The notes: a model not told the origin generated them from the letters alone. Counted from the stretch's first letter, positions 7,859 to 17,090 are shown. The stretch is 28,715 nucleotides of DNA from Candidatus Aminicenantes bacterium UBA647 (GCA_002299555.1 DBOL01000092.1:1-28715); one strand, 5' to 3'. Numbers and translations are program-made.

Positions 7859-9616
7859 TTGAAAAAATACTTAGCCATCCTTCTCTTTTTATTATCTATT
7901 ATTAATCTGGGAAGTGCGGATGTTGAGTTTTTGGCTTCCGTTGATGCAGAACTGATAGGATTGGAAGACTATCTTGTATATACGATCACTTTTAAGGGGA
8001 TCCAGAATCCCGTCAAGCCGGATGTGTCAGGAATAGGGGATTTCAATATTATCCAGACCTCCAGAAGTTCAGAATTCAAATTCATTAACGGTATATCCTC
8101 GTCGTACGTGAACTTCTTATATTATCTGGCCCCGTTGAAAGAAGGGACACTTGTAATTCCTCCAGTGAAATATATTTATAACAACAAAGTACTTAAAACA
8201 CAGGGGTTTAAGATAGTTGCAACTAAGGGAAGTATTAAAAAAAATGTTGTCAAAAAAAACAGGAGATCCTTGTTTGATCTTGATGAAGATCTTTCTCCCT
8301 TTAAATCATTCCGATCTACCCCGCAGGAAATTGATGTAAAATTGAAGGCACAGATATCAAAAAGGTCTGTTCTGGTCGGTGAACAGCTAATATATAGGAT
8401 ATTTCTATACTCGCGTAATAGAATTGAGTCGGTAAATCTTATTTCAGGACAATCTTTTCCTGGCTTCTGGCAGGAATGGTATCCGGTTAAAAAATCGATC
8501 GATGGGGTTAATGAAGTAATTGATGGGAAAAATTATCAGGTCTATGAGATACGAAAGGCAGTGTTATTCCCTTCAAAGGGAGGTGAGCTTTTAATTCCAT
8601 CCGTAAGATTTGAGTTATCACTCTCAGACAATTCTTTCTCTTTTTTTTCTACTCCGAGAAAGATAACCAGATCAACAAATAGTATTAAAATTAAGGCTGA
8701 GAATCTTTCTGAAAATTCTGAAAATTTACCTGTCGGGAGATTGAGCATTAAAGTGAAGGCAAATAAAAGCTCCATTGATATAAATGAAATTTTGTCAGTC
8801 ACAATTGAAGTGAAGGGGTTTGGAAATATTAAAACCTTGAAAATACCGGAATTTAGCAAAGGGGAATCTTTTAGCGTTTTCCCTTCGAAGATCACAAGAA
8901 ATATAGGCTATAGGGCTGATGGGATCTATGGAAGTGTTCTGGCCGAAGTTCCTGTTTCCTTTAAAGGGACAGGGATTGTTGTGATACCTGCTCTTGAGTG
9001 TAAATATTATGATCCTTTTGAATCTAAAATAAGAGTAAGCAGGAGTAAGGAATTAAGTATAAATGTATCCGGCATAAGAGAAAATAATACTTCAGATATG
9101 GCTTCTGTTTCTGGAGGGATTGCAAAGATCGGGTCTGATATCGATTTTATATTGAAAGGTTCTATTGTGGATCAAAGAAATTTTTTATATAGATCACTAC
9201 CATTCAGAGCTATTTTATTATTGATATTTATGTTTACTCTATTTGTCCCTATCTATGAATATTTGATCAAATCTTATATTCTGGGGAATGAAAAATATAG
9301 AAAAAGGAAAGTTGTTCAAAGATTGTTGAAAAACCTGGATGACCTTAATGAATATGGTGACATATTTCAGATCATAGAAAGTTACCTTGAATTAAAAACC
9401 GGAATCAGAAGGTCGGAAATCAATATCGGCAGAATAGAAAGTTTGTTCTATTCCTCGGGCATAAATAAAAAAGATATTGAAGAATTCCTGAGAATAAGAA
9501 CGGAGAGCGAACTCTCCAGATTTTCACCTTCGACAATAAAAACCTTTTCACAGTTTAAAAACGAGATCATTGAACTAAAGAATTTAATAAAGAGGATAGA
9601 TCTGAAATTAAAATGA
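7859..9616 (+). CDS. batD: BatD-like protein
   Basis: A 585-residue exported protein. The start is taken as TTG at 7859, four bases after the batC stop, because the product then opens with a clean signal peptide (MKKYLAILLFLLSIINLGSA) and no ATG fits. An AAGGA lies 11 bases upstream. The periplasmic part consists of beta-rich segments with repeated VxxxSxxVxGxxxxYRIxL-like patterns (for example ISKRSVLVGEQLIYRIFLY near 165). One membrane segment lies near residues 445-468, with a cytoplasmic helical tail after it. Length, architecture and position between the TPR genes match BatD, the large oxygen-tolerance protein of the operon. Its 3' end overlaps batE by four bases (ATGA). Confidence 0.88.
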   Translation: MKKYLAILLFLLSIINLGSADVEFLASVDAELIGLEDYLVYTITFKGIQNPVKPDVSGIGDFNIIQTSRSSEFKFINGISSSYVNFLYYLAPLKEGTLVIPPVKYIYNNKVLKTQGFKIVATKGSIKKNVVKKNRRSLFDLDEDLSPFKSFRSTPQEIDVKLKAQISKRSVLVGEQLIYRIFLYSRNRIESVNLISGQSFPGFWQEWYPVKKSIDGVNEVIDGKNYQVYEIRKAVLFPSKGGELLIPSVRFELSLSDNSFSFFSTPRKITRSTNSIKIKAENLSENSENLPVGRLSIKVKANKSSIDINEILSVTIEVKGFGNIKTLKIPEFSKGESFSVFPSKITRNIGYRADGIYGSVLAEVPVSFKGTGIVVIPALECKYYDPFESKIRVSRSKELSINVSGIRENNTSDMASVSGGIAKIGSDIDFILKGSIVDQRNFLYRSLPFRAILLLIFMFTLFVPIYEYLIKSYILGNEKYRKRKVVQRLLKNLDDLNEYGDIFQIIESYLELKTGIRRSEINIGRIESLFYSSGINKKDIEEFLRIRTESELSRFSPSTIKTFSQFKNEIIELKNLIKRIDLKLK

Positions 9617-10368
9617 AAAAAACTATCATTACTCTGATCCTGATAACCTTCATGATTTCATCTGTATTTTCAATTGGGATGAATTCTAAATTCGCTTCAG
9701 GGAACAAATATTATGATAATGGAGAATATCAGAAAGCTCTGGAAGTTTATCTGAAGATCGCTGAAGAGATCAGCAATTGGAAACTATTTTATAACATAGG
9801 GAATTCATATTTTAAATCAGGGGATCTGGTAAGAGCAAAGATAAATTATTTGAAAGCCGAAAGGCTCAAGCCCTTTGACAAATCTATTGAACAAAATCTC
9901 AGGATAACAGATGAACTGCTTGGCGATAGGGCAGGTCTGCCCGAACCGGATTTCATTACGAAGACATTAATGAGATTTGAATCTTTTATTACTATAAATG
10001 TTCTATCTGTTTTGCTGTTAGGAGCACTTATAATTTTCTCATTTTTTACTTTTAAGTTGATTCGCGAGGGAAGGTCAAAAGGCTTGATTTATGGGATACT
10101 AATCTCATTTATCTTTCTGATATTTATTTCCGTCTATCATATACACAGGGTTAGTAATTTTCATAATAATAAACATGCTGTCATCATCGTTCCGGATTCA
10201 AATTTGCGAAGTGGTCCTGGAAGAGAAAATACAATACTTTTCGAAATATCTCCCGGTGTGAAGATTCGTGTAATTGATGTGCACAGGGATTGGGTCCAGG
10301 TAACAGCTTCGAATGAGATAGCAGGATGGATAGAAAAGAAGAATATTGAAAGAATAAGTATACAATGA
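9613..10368 (+). CDS. batE: BatE-like TPR and SH3-domain protein
   Basis: A 251-residue protein with a signal peptide (about 1-20), TPR motifs (about 25-95; GNKYYDNGEYQKALEVYLK, YNIGNSYFKSGDLVRAKINY) and two membrane segments (about 122-147 and 156-178). A C-terminal bacterial SH3 domain (about 190-250) has the hallmark SNLRSGPGRENTILFEI and WVQV...GWIEKKNIE. The order TPR, two membrane helices, SH3 is that of BatE. SH3 domains of this type often bind peptidoglycan or peptide ligands, suggesting the complex contacts the wall. It is joined to batD and folP by four-base ATGA overlaps on both sides. Confidence 0.88.
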   Translation: MKKTIITLILITFMISSVFSIGMNSKFASGNKYYDNGEYQKALEVYLKIAEEISNWKLFYNIGNSYFKSGDLVRAKINYLKAERLKPFDKSIEQNLRITDELLGDRAGLPEPDFITKTLMRFESFITINVLSVLLLGALIIFSFFTFKLIREGRSKGLIYGILISFIFLIFISVYHIHRVSNFHNNKHAVIIVPDSNLRSGPGRENTILFEISPGVKIRVIDVHRDWVQVTASNEIAGWIEKKNIERISIQ

Positions 10369-11198
10369 AATTATATCTGAACAATAATTTTCTGGAGCTT
10401 GAGGAACCCGCTGTAATGGGTATTCTCAACCTTACGCCCGACTCATTTTCTGACGGCGGGAGATTCACCCGGCATGATTCCGCTATTTCTCATGCAGAGG
10501 CAATGATCAAAGCCGGGGCTGCAATAATCGATGTCGGAGGCGAGAGTACCAGGCCAGGTGCAAAGAAGATCAGTTTAAGTGAGGAGATTGACAGAGTATT
10601 GCCGGTTATTGAAAAGATCAAAAGAGAATTTGATACGATCATATCGATAGATACTTATAAGGATCATGTTGCAGAACTTGCTGTTACTGAAGGAGGTGCA
10701 GATATTATAAATGATATATCTGCTCTCTCTTATTCTGAAGGTATGGCAGAAGTAGTTTTAAATCTTAATGTCCCTGTGATTTTAATGCATATCAAAGGAA
10801 CGCCATCTGATATGCAGAGCGATCCCTTTTATCATGATGTGGTCGGGGAGATCATTCAATATTTTAATGAAAGGATAGGGTTTGCAAATTCGAAGGGAAT
10901 AAAAAAAGAAAAGATGATAATTGACCCCGGGATTGGTTTCGGGAAAAGGTTTGAAGATAATATTACAATAATTAAAAATCTGAAAAAATTCGAAAGTCTG
11001 GGTCTTCCTGTTATGGTAGGTTTATCAAAAAAGACCTTTCTGGGAACTATAAGTGGCATTCAAGATCCCTTTGAGAGAGAGATCGAAACTATAGCTGCAG
11101 ATCTGATCAGTGCAATTAACGGTGCATCAATTCTCAGGGTACACAATGTAGAGAATTGCATAAGATCTTTAAAGGTGTTTAAAGCTTTGTATTATTGA
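10365..11198 (+). CDS. folP: Dihydropteroate synthase
   Basis: FolP condenses p-aminobenzoate with dihydropterin pyrophosphate in folate synthesis and is the sulfonamide target. The 277-residue TIM-barrel protein carries the two signature blocks MGILNLTPDSFSDGGRF (about 18-34) and IIDVGGESTRPGAKKI. It also has DIINDISAL, ILMHIKG, the DPGIGFGKRFEDN loop, GLSKKTFLG and the C-terminal RVHNV. All expected pterin- and phosphate-binding positions appear present. Its ATG overlaps the batE stop (ATGA), so a folate gene is co-transcribed and translationally coupled with a Bat operon, an unusual partner. Its 3' end overlaps the convergent small gene by seven bases. Confidence 0.96.
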   Translation: MKLYLNNNFLELEEPAVMGILNLTPDSFSDGGRFTRHDSAISHAEAMIKAGAAIIDVGGESTRPGAKKISLSEEIDRVLPVIEKIKREFDTIISIDTYKDHVAELAVTEGGADIINDISALSYSEGMAEVVLNLNVPVILMHIKGTPSDMQSDPFYHDVVGEIIQYFNERIGFANSKGIKKEKMIIDPGIGFGKRFEDNITIIKNLKKFESLGLPVMVGLSKKTFLGTISGIQDPFEREIETIAADLISAINGASILRVHNVENCIRSLKVFKALYY

Positions 11199-11539
11199 GG
11201 TTCCGGTGGATAGCCCAAAGGGGTAAGCACTTTATTTATTTCTCTCAATATTCTGGATGTTTTGCCTACGATAGTTTCATCTTTTAAATGTTCAAGATAT
11301 TCCAGTAATTCGGCCCTGATATCTCTTATGGTCTCAAGTCCATGCTCGTAACTGCTTGTCGTATCGACACCTGATACGCCTGCCGCTCTTTCTGCTTGTT
11401 TCATCTCTTTTTGTGCATCTTTAAAATCTGCTTTTACATCAATAAGATATTGTTCATCTTCAGTATAGGTTTTAGTAAAATGATTATAAGCAAGCACTCC
11501 AAGTATTACCAGAATTACAATTGAAAAAACATTTTTCAT
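11192..11539 (-). CDS. Small membrane-anchored helical protein of unknown function
   Basis: A 115-residue protein with one N-terminal membrane segment (about 4-20) and no cleavage site that I trust. The rest is predicted helical and charged, rich in Lys/Glu/Asp, and ends in a proline-rich PLGYPPEPQ tail. A GGGG lies eight bases before the ATG. It is convergent with folP, and the stop codons overlap by seven bases. I do not recognise a family. The form suggests a membrane-tethered coiled-coil accessory protein, but no function can be assigned. Confidence 0.72.
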   Translation of the reverse strand: MKNVFSIVILVILGVLAYNHFTKTYTEDEQYLIDVKADFKDAQKEMKQAERAAGVSGVDTTSSYEHGLETIRDIRAELLEYLEHLKDETIVGKTSRILREINKVLTPLGYPPEPQ

Positions 11540-11695
11540 TTAAAATCCCCCTCTGAATACAATTAACATTTTATTAAATAAACAAAAGAAATTCAACAGC
11601 ATAAAAGATAAACTGATCATAATGTGGGTAATCTTAGTGTAAAACTAATCTAACTTAAAGTAACGAAATATTGTTTCTATTGAAAATTTCTAACA

Positions 11696-11720
11696 GAGAG
11701 GGGTTTAAATTACCCCTCTC
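11696..11720 (-). terminator. Terminator after the first lipoprotein gene
   Basis: A nine-base-pair perfect stem GAGAGGGGT / ACCCCTCTC with a seven-base loop lies 26 bases past the stop at 11746. On the minus strand a moderately T-rich stretch follows (TTAGAAATTTTC). Confidence 0.7.
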
Positions 11721-11745
11721 CTGATAGTTATTATATTTTAAAACT

Positions 11746-12117
11746 TTATCTAAAAGCCATCCAGGTACCTGTAGAACCAGATGTTTCTGTTAGTGTACCG
11801 TTCATGTTGTTATCGTCTGTTGACGAACCCATTAATGTTGTGGTATTACCATTCGACCATGTTACTGACAATGTTGCATTTTTGTCAGATACAGTATAAG
11901 TCCCTGCGGTCATTGGCCAGTCACTTATAGAAAAAATAGCTGAACCGGAAGCCTTGTCCCCGGAAATGGTCACTGAACCTGAATATACATGACTGCTGTC
12001 ATATGTAAAAGTAAAAGACCATACACCGGTTATATCGAACTTCTTCTTACATCCTGTGCTGAAGATCATTGCTACGAATAGAGCAGCGATCAGTAAAATC
12101 ATTAATTTTTTTTTCAT
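11746..12117 (-). CDS. Small secreted lipoprotein, paralog 1
   Basis: A 123-residue lipoprotein. The signal peptide ends in the lipobox STG-Cys23, followed by KKKFDITG. The mature part is a beta-rich, Gly/Ser/Thr-rich domain with repeated short strands (SGSVTISGDKASG, AGTYTVSDKN, TDDNNMNGTL) ending in STGTWMAFR. The W-x...GTYTV...TGTW layout resembles small lipocalin-like or beta-sandwich lipoproteins, but I cannot name a family. The SD AGGAGA lies a few bases before the ATG. It is a tandem paralog of the gene at 12344-12691, and the two share an identical 31-residue leader. A terminator follows it, so it is probably a single-gene unit. Confidence 0.85.
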   Translation of the reverse strand: MKKKLMILLIAALFVAMIFSTGCKKKFDITGVWSFTFTYDSSHVYSGSVTISGDKASGSAIFSISDWPMTAGTYTVSDKNATLSVTWSNGNTTTLMGSSTDDNNMNGTLTETSGSTGTWMAFR

Positions 12118-12303
12118 ATTTTCTCCTTTTAGTTAAATACCACATTTGATTTTTTTTTTAAACTTTTCAACTTTCATGTTTAATATATAGAATTCGGAGA
12201 GACTTATCTCATTTTTATTAAAAATTTAATATTAAATTTAAGAATTACTTTGGTTTTTTATGGTCGGAGTTATAACTTATTGATCTGGCAAAAAATAAAA
12301 GAG

Positions 12304-12324
12304 AGGAGGAACCTCGTTCCTCCT
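12304..12324 (-). terminator. Rho-independent terminator after the second lipoprotein gene
   Basis: A nine-base-pair perfect stem AGGAGGAAC / GTTCCTCCT with a three-base loop. On the minus strand it is followed by CTCTTTTATTTTTT, a good U-tract. It lies 20 bases past the stop at 12344 and separates the two lipoprotein genes. Confidence 0.85.
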
Positions 12325-12343
12325 TTCTTGTTTTTGCTAAATT

Positions 12344-12691
12344 TTATCTTACCGCATTCCAGGTACCAGTCAACCCGGAAGTAGAATTCATAGTACCAGA
12401 CATTACATTGTCGTCTGTTGATGTCCCGATATAGAAAGTTCCGGACGGATATTCCCACCGGACATTGTTGCCATCAACAGTATAAGTTCCTGTCCCGTTT
12501 GAGAAGTCAACAAATGTACCATTAGTTTTGTCACCGGAAAATGTTACAGTACCGGAGAATGTAATCCATGTATACCAGTCTCCATATACGGTCCAGGTCC
12601 CTGTGATATCGAACTTCTTTTTACATCCTGTACTGAAGATCATTGCAACAAAAAGAGCCGCGATCAGTAAAATCATCAATTTTTTTTTCAT
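12344..12691 (-). CDS. Small secreted lipoprotein, paralog 2
   Basis: A 115-residue lipoprotein whose first 31 residues, through the lipobox Cys23 and FDITG, are identical to those of the neighbour at 11746-12117. The mature domain is alignable over its whole length (SGTVTFSGDK, TGTYTVDGNN, STDDNVMSGT, TGTW) but much diverged and about eight residues shorter. An AAGGAG Shine-Dalgarno seven bases before the ATG is shared with the paralog. It has its own terminator, so the pair is not a simple operon. No function can be assigned. Confidence 0.85.
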   Translation of the reverse strand: MKKKLMILLIAALFVAMIFSTGCKKKFDITGTWTVYGDWYTWITFSGTVTFSGDKTNGTFVDFSNGTGTYTVDGNNVRWEYPSGTFYIGTSTDDNVMSGTMNSTSGLTGTWNAVR

Positions 12692-12813
12692 ATTTTCTCC
12701 TTCTGTTTTAATATCATATTTATACTCAATTTGAAAGTGATTTTATTATTCCCATTAAGTATATGAATTGAGAAGCTCGGATATTATTTTTTATTTTTAA
12801 TTGAAATGTGAAA

Positions 12814-12842
12814 TTGAAATAGAAGAGTGATTACTATATAAT
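12814..12842 (+). promoter_or_regulatory. Promoter of cysS
   Basis: TTGAAA, a 17-base spacer and a perfect TATAAT. The predicted transcript start is near 12849, leaving a leader of about 27 bases with GAGG before the cysS ATG. Confidence 0.8.
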
Positions 12843-12875
12843 GCTCCTGATAAATTTATATTGAGGATCTGAAGT

Positions 12876-14270
12876 ATGAAACTTAGATTTTATAATACAC
12901 TTACACAGAAGAAAGAAGAGTTCGAGCCAATTGAAAAAGGGAGGGCTGGGATGTATTCCTGTGGCCCGACTGTTTATAATTTTGCTCACATAGGAAATCT
13001 CCGAACTTACATTTTCAATGATCTGCTTCGCCGTGTAATCCTTGAGAATGGAATTAAACTCGACCATGTTATGAATATTACTGATGTAGGCCATCTGACA
13101 AGTGATGCAGATGAAGGTGAAGATAAAATGTTGGCTGGTGCAAAAAGGGAAAATAAAAGTGTATGGGAGATAGCAAAATTTTATGAGGAATCTTTCTTTA
13201 ATGATATTTCTCTTCTCAATATTCAGAAACCGGAAATATTATGCAGAGCAACTGATCATATTGACGATATGATTAATATGGAAAAAAAGATCGAAGATAA
13301 TGGATGTGCATATTTTGCAGGAGGAAATCTGTATTTTGATACTTCAAAAATTGATGACTATGGGAAACTCGCACGTCTCAAAGTTGAAGATCTTCAATAT
13401 GGGGCCAGAACCGAAATAGATGAGAATAAAAGAAACAACTCAGATTTCGTCCTCTGGTTCACCAAGTCCAAGTTCGGAGATCAGGATATGAAGTGGGACA
13501 GCCCCTGGGGAACAGGATATCCCGGATGGCATATAGAGTGTTGCGCTATGAGTTCCAGATATCTTGGAGAACAATTTGATATTCATACTGGTGGAATTGA
13601 TCACATCCCCGTCCATCATACAAATGAGATCGCACAGGCAGAGGCTGCAATCGGGAAAAAACCCTGGGTAAAATATTGGCTTCATGGTGAATTCCTGGTG
13701 ATGGATAAAGGGAAGATGAGTAAAAGTTCAGGAGAATTTCTCACACTTAAACTTCTTGTTGACAAAGGTTATGATCCTTTGGCATTCCGCTTTTTATGTC
13801 TGGGGGCCCACTACAGAAAACAACTTATGTTCAGCTGGGAAGCAATGGAAGGTGCTTCTCAAGGATATAAAAATCTTAAGAACAGGATTTCAGAGCTCAT
13901 GAAAAATGAACAAAGCTATGATGGGGACAAAAAGAGATCTTACTACCTTGAAAGATTTAGTGGTTTTATTAATGATGATCTGAATATTCCTCAAGCTCTG
14001 GCTCTGCTTAATGATATGATAAAGGACAATAAACTGGGTTCCAAAGAAAAACTTGATATTACCAAACATTTTGATCAGGTATTCGGACTGAAACTTCTGG
14101 AGAAGGAAGAGACAGATATTCCTGAGGACGTCCTTGCACTTGCGGATAAGAGAGAGAAGGCAAGGGGTGAAAAAAATTACACACTTTCCGATAAATATCG
14201 GGATATGATCAGAGAAAAGGGATTCGAGATAAGAGATTCTAAAGATGGTCAGACAATAGAAAAACTTTGA
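12876..14270 (+). CDS. cysS: Cysteinyl-tRNA synthetase
   Basis: A class I synthetase that charges tRNA-Cys. The 464-residue length is normal. Visible signatures are zinc ligand Cys29 in SCGPTVYNFAHIGN, the HIGN form of the HIGH motif at 38-41, a second zinc Cys in WHIECCAMS (222-223) with the H...E pair in GGIDHIPVHHTNEIAQ, and KMSKS at 280-284. The C-terminal helical DALR-type domain is present (about 355-464). GAGG lies nine bases before the ATG. It stands alone behind its own promoter and converges with the barrel gene, 15 bases apart, with no terminator hairpin visible between the two stops. Confidence 0.97.
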   Translation: MKLRFYNTLTQKKEEFEPIEKGRAGMYSCGPTVYNFAHIGNLRTYIFNDLLRRVILENGIKLDHVMNITDVGHLTSDADEGEDKMLAGAKRENKSVWEIAKFYEESFFNDISLLNIQKPEILCRATDHIDDMINMEKKIEDNGCAYFAGGNLYFDTSKIDDYGKLARLKVEDLQYGARTEIDENKRNNSDFVLWFTKSKFGDQDMKWDSPWGTGYPGWHIECCAMSSRYLGEQFDIHTGGIDHIPVHHTNEIAQAEAAIGKKPWVKYWLHGEFLVMDKGKMSKSSGEFLTLKLLVDKGYDPLAFRFLCLGAHYRKQLMFSWEAMEGASQGYKNLKNRISELMKNEQSYDGDKKRSYYLERFSGFINDDLNIPQALALLNDMIKDNKLGSKEKLDITKHFDQVFGLKLLEKEETDIPEDVLALADKREKARGEKNYTLSDKYRDMIREKGFEIRDSKDGQTIEKL

Positions 14271-14285
14271 ATATAAAAACCATTG

Positions 14286-17090
14286 TTAAAAACTGATCCC
14301 AAGAAAAATCGGATCAAAACGAAAAGAATTATTTCCAAATCTATAAGATATTCTCACCCCAATATCAAGGTCGATCGGGATTGAGAAGAGGTTCACATCA
14401 CTCCGGATTTCCAGTCCTGTAGAATTGAAAAACTTTGAATTATTTATATTGTATCCTTTCCCCAGATCAACAAATATTCCCCCCTTTATCCTTTTAATGT
14501 AAAGAAGTTCCCCAAGTATGAGATCCGGATATGCGATCGGGAAAGTATAATCAAAAGTGGCAAACAAAAGATTGTCCATGAATTCATAGTCATATCCTCT
14601 CGAGAAGTTCATATTGCTTGAAAAAACATAATTAACAGGAATTTGTTTCTCATATGATAATCCGATCCTTAAACTATTGTGTCTGAAGATCCCGGGGAAA
14701 TATAGAATTCCCTGAGCGAAAATCCTTTTCCCTCTGTAATAACTATCCCATGGTGTATGAGAAAATTCAGTTGAAAAGACCTGGCCGAATTCCGGGGCCA
14801 GGTCTCTTTTGGATAAATGTTTGAAGTTCAGGAACCGGAGATTATATGAGATGGAGTTAATCATACCCTCTTCAATTCTATAGCCATTATTCTCATTGCT
14901 ACCGGAAATTTTTGTTGATGATAATTTGGCTTGAATATCCAGATTCCTGGAAAATATTCCCCTTGAAAGATTAAAGGGTAATAATAGTGCTATATTAGCA
15001 GTAGTTTCATCCCATTTCAGGTTCATCGGATCTCTCATATTTCTGTTACCTTTACTGAACCCAATTTTGATTACCGGGAAAAGCCCTGCATATATTGCAT
15101 TAGTATAAAATTTCCCGGCATTCTCATTGGTATTAAAACTGAAACCCCCTGTAAAAAAAGCAGTATTAATTTTATTGGCGGAATATAATTCAACAGCCGG
15201 TTCTGTCCGATAGGGAAGTAGTGCCCGGCTATGGAAGTTAAAGAGATTTTTTAAATTGCTGTATTTTCTGACAATATATTTTTTCTCAGGAATCTTTTTC
15301 ACATCTGTCAGATCATTCTCAACGAAGGGGATATTCCCGTGTTTAAAATATTCATTCCGGTTAATTATTACGTTATCAAGAGGTATCCATTCTTCAGGGG
15401 CAATATTTGTTGAAACAATATCCATTCCGTTAATATTATAGTCAGAATATATTAGTGTTTTTCTGTCGTTATGAATCGCTGGAAAGAATGCTCCGAATCT
15501 GCTGGAAGTGATCCTGTACTGATCGCCTGTTTTGATCTCAACAGCGTAAATATTATCAATTCCCGAATAGGGAGAATTATAAATTATATAATTATCAAAG
15601 AAAACAGGAGTGGAATATGAATTCCCGGATAAGGGTAAAATATCAATGAAAGTTTTTTTAATTAGATCAAAAACAACTATAGCTTGTTTCCCATTCTTCA
15701 TTCTTATCAATGCAATTGTGTCTCCATCCTCGTCCCATGAAGGAGTAAGGAGAAAGGAATTGTCCGGCAAACTGTATTCATTTATTACGTTTCCGTTCCC
15801 TGAATTTAGAATTACCAGTGAAGATCTTCTCAATTTTGAAAAATGGATTGAAGCTATTAGTTCCCCATCAGGAGATAAAGCCGGGGAAAAATACCTTGTC
15901 CTTTTTGTCAATCTTTTTCTCTTTTTATTGGAGATGTTGTAAATAACGATCTCAGAGTAACTTCTCTTTCCCCATCTAGGGTCCCTTACAGGTTCATTCC
16001 AAACTATTTTATTCTTACTTGTCGAAAGGATGTTATAAATATGACTGACCGGCCTGAATCCTGTGATCTTCTCCTCTGTACCATCGGGGGATATTTTAAC
16101 AAGTCTTATTGGTGTCGAAATTCCATATTTCTGGGATATGAGATCTCCATTTTCCATAATTTTTGCAGAAGTATAAAGTGTCCACCCTTTTTTTTGTAGT
16201 GTGTTTATCCTCCGGAACTTTGTTAGATGAAGTTTCGAATCACTATTGCTCCATTTGGAGTGAAGGTCTTTCATAACCTGATCATATAATTCCTTTATAT
16301 TCAGACCTGTTTCTTTTTTTAAAGCAGAGGAAAATATAAATGGATAGAAAGAGTAGTTGGAGGAGATCCTGAGTACATTATCTATTCTATTTTTTGTAAA
16401 ATTATTTGCCATATAAGTGGTAATAAAATATCCAAGTCTGTATATATCAGGTATATGATCTTTGTAGGATGAGAGATAAGATTTAATATATTTAAACTTT
16501 TTTCCTGAGAGAACTATCGAACGTGTACCCATGGAAAATGACGGCATCCTTCCTCTCCCCCCGGATGAGTAAATTGTCTCGGTGTTGACGGCCTCTCCTT
16601 CCCAGAACCAGGTTGGGACCGACAAAAAAGATAATAGTGCTCTTCCGAGATCTCCGAAGATTATATCTCCAAGTTTAGTGAATCCTCTATTCAATCTGTC
16701 AAATTGATCAACATGTTTCCCTTCATGGAGGGATAGGGCTGAGTACCATTCCGTATTGCCTGTGAAGTTTGATTGAGGAGGCGTTGAAAAAAATTCACCC
16801 TTTTGGGGTGCCAATTGTATATAACCATTTGAAAATATTCCTGAATTTGGGAGAAAAAGTGTAAGCCTCTCCATTTTTGTTGTATTCGAAGATATCTTCG
16901 GGTATATATACTCCAGAATATTAGCTAATCTCTGACCCTCTTTTGTGATTTCTGAGGGAAATACTATCCTGAATTTTGATGTATCAATATATCTCCAGTC
17001 TATACCCGGGGGATATTGATCATTGTCGATATATTGAGGTGTGAGAACAGAACATATAGTAATAATTAGAAAGAATATTATTGATCTCAC
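14286..17090 (-). CDS. Gluzincin-type protease domain, TolB-like propeller and outer-membrane barrel fusion
   Basis: A 934-residue exported protein. The start is GTG at 17090, right after an in-frame stop, and gives a signal peptide (about 1-18). The N-terminal domain (about 30-270) contains His122-Glu123-x-x-His126 (HEGKH) and, 38 residues on, Glu164 in WFWEGEA. This is the zinc-ligand layout of peptidase MA-like gluzincins. Residues about 300-590 form WD40/TolB-like blades (SPDGTEEKITG, SPALSPDGELIASIH, TPSWDEDGDTIALI). From about 640 onward, alternating beta strands of outer-membrane type end in a terminal Phe (FLGISF), as Omp85-like barrels do. Related proteins in other phyla are annotated as TolB- or BamA/TamA-like. 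The substrate is unknown. It lies 57 bases after the FecR-like gene and may be co-transcribed with it. Confidence 0.85.
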   Translation of the reverse strand: MRSIIFFLIITICSVLTPQYIDNDQYPPGIDWRYIDTSKFRIVFPSEITKEGQRLANILEYIYPKISSNTTKMERLTLFLPNSGIFSNGYIQLAPQKGEFFSTPPQSNFTGNTEWYSALSLHEGKHVDQFDRLNRGFTKLGDIIFGDLGRALLSFLSVPTWFWEGEAVNTETIYSSGGRGRMPSFSMGTRSIVLSGKKFKYIKSYLSSYKDHIPDIYRLGYFITTYMANNFTKNRIDNVLRISSNYSFYPFIFSSALKKETGLNIKELYDQVMKDLHSKWSNSDSKLHLTKFRRINTLQKKGWTLYTSAKIMENGDLISQKYGISTPIRLVKISPDGTEEKITGFRPVSHIYNILSTSKNKIVWNEPVRDPRWGKRSYSEIVIYNISNKKRKRLTKRTRYFSPALSPDGELIASIHFSKLRRSSLVILNSGNGNVINEYSLPDNSFLLTPSWDEDGDTIALIRMKNGKQAIVVFDLIKKTFIDILPLSGNSYSTPVFFDNYIIYNSPYSGIDNIYAVEIKTGDQYRITSSRFGAFFPAIHNDRKTLIYSDYNINGMDIVSTNIAPEEWIPLDNVIINRNEYFKHGNIPFVENDLTDVKKIPEKKYIVRKYSNLKNLFNFHSRALLPYRTEPAVELYSANKINTAFFTGGFSFNTNENAGKFYTNAIYAGLFPVIKIGFSKGNRNMRDPMNLKWDETTANIALLLPFNLSRGIFSRNLDIQAKLSSTKISGSNENNGYRIEEGMINSISYNLRFLNFKHLSKRDLAPEFGQVFSTEFSHTPWDSYYRGKRIFAQGILYFPGIFRHNSLRIGLSYEKQIPVNYVFSSNMNFSRGYDYEFMDNLLFATFDYTFPIAYPDLILGELLYIKRIKGGIFVDLGKGYNINNSKFFNSTGLEIRSDVNLFSIPIDLDIGVRISYRFGNNSFRFDPIFLGISF

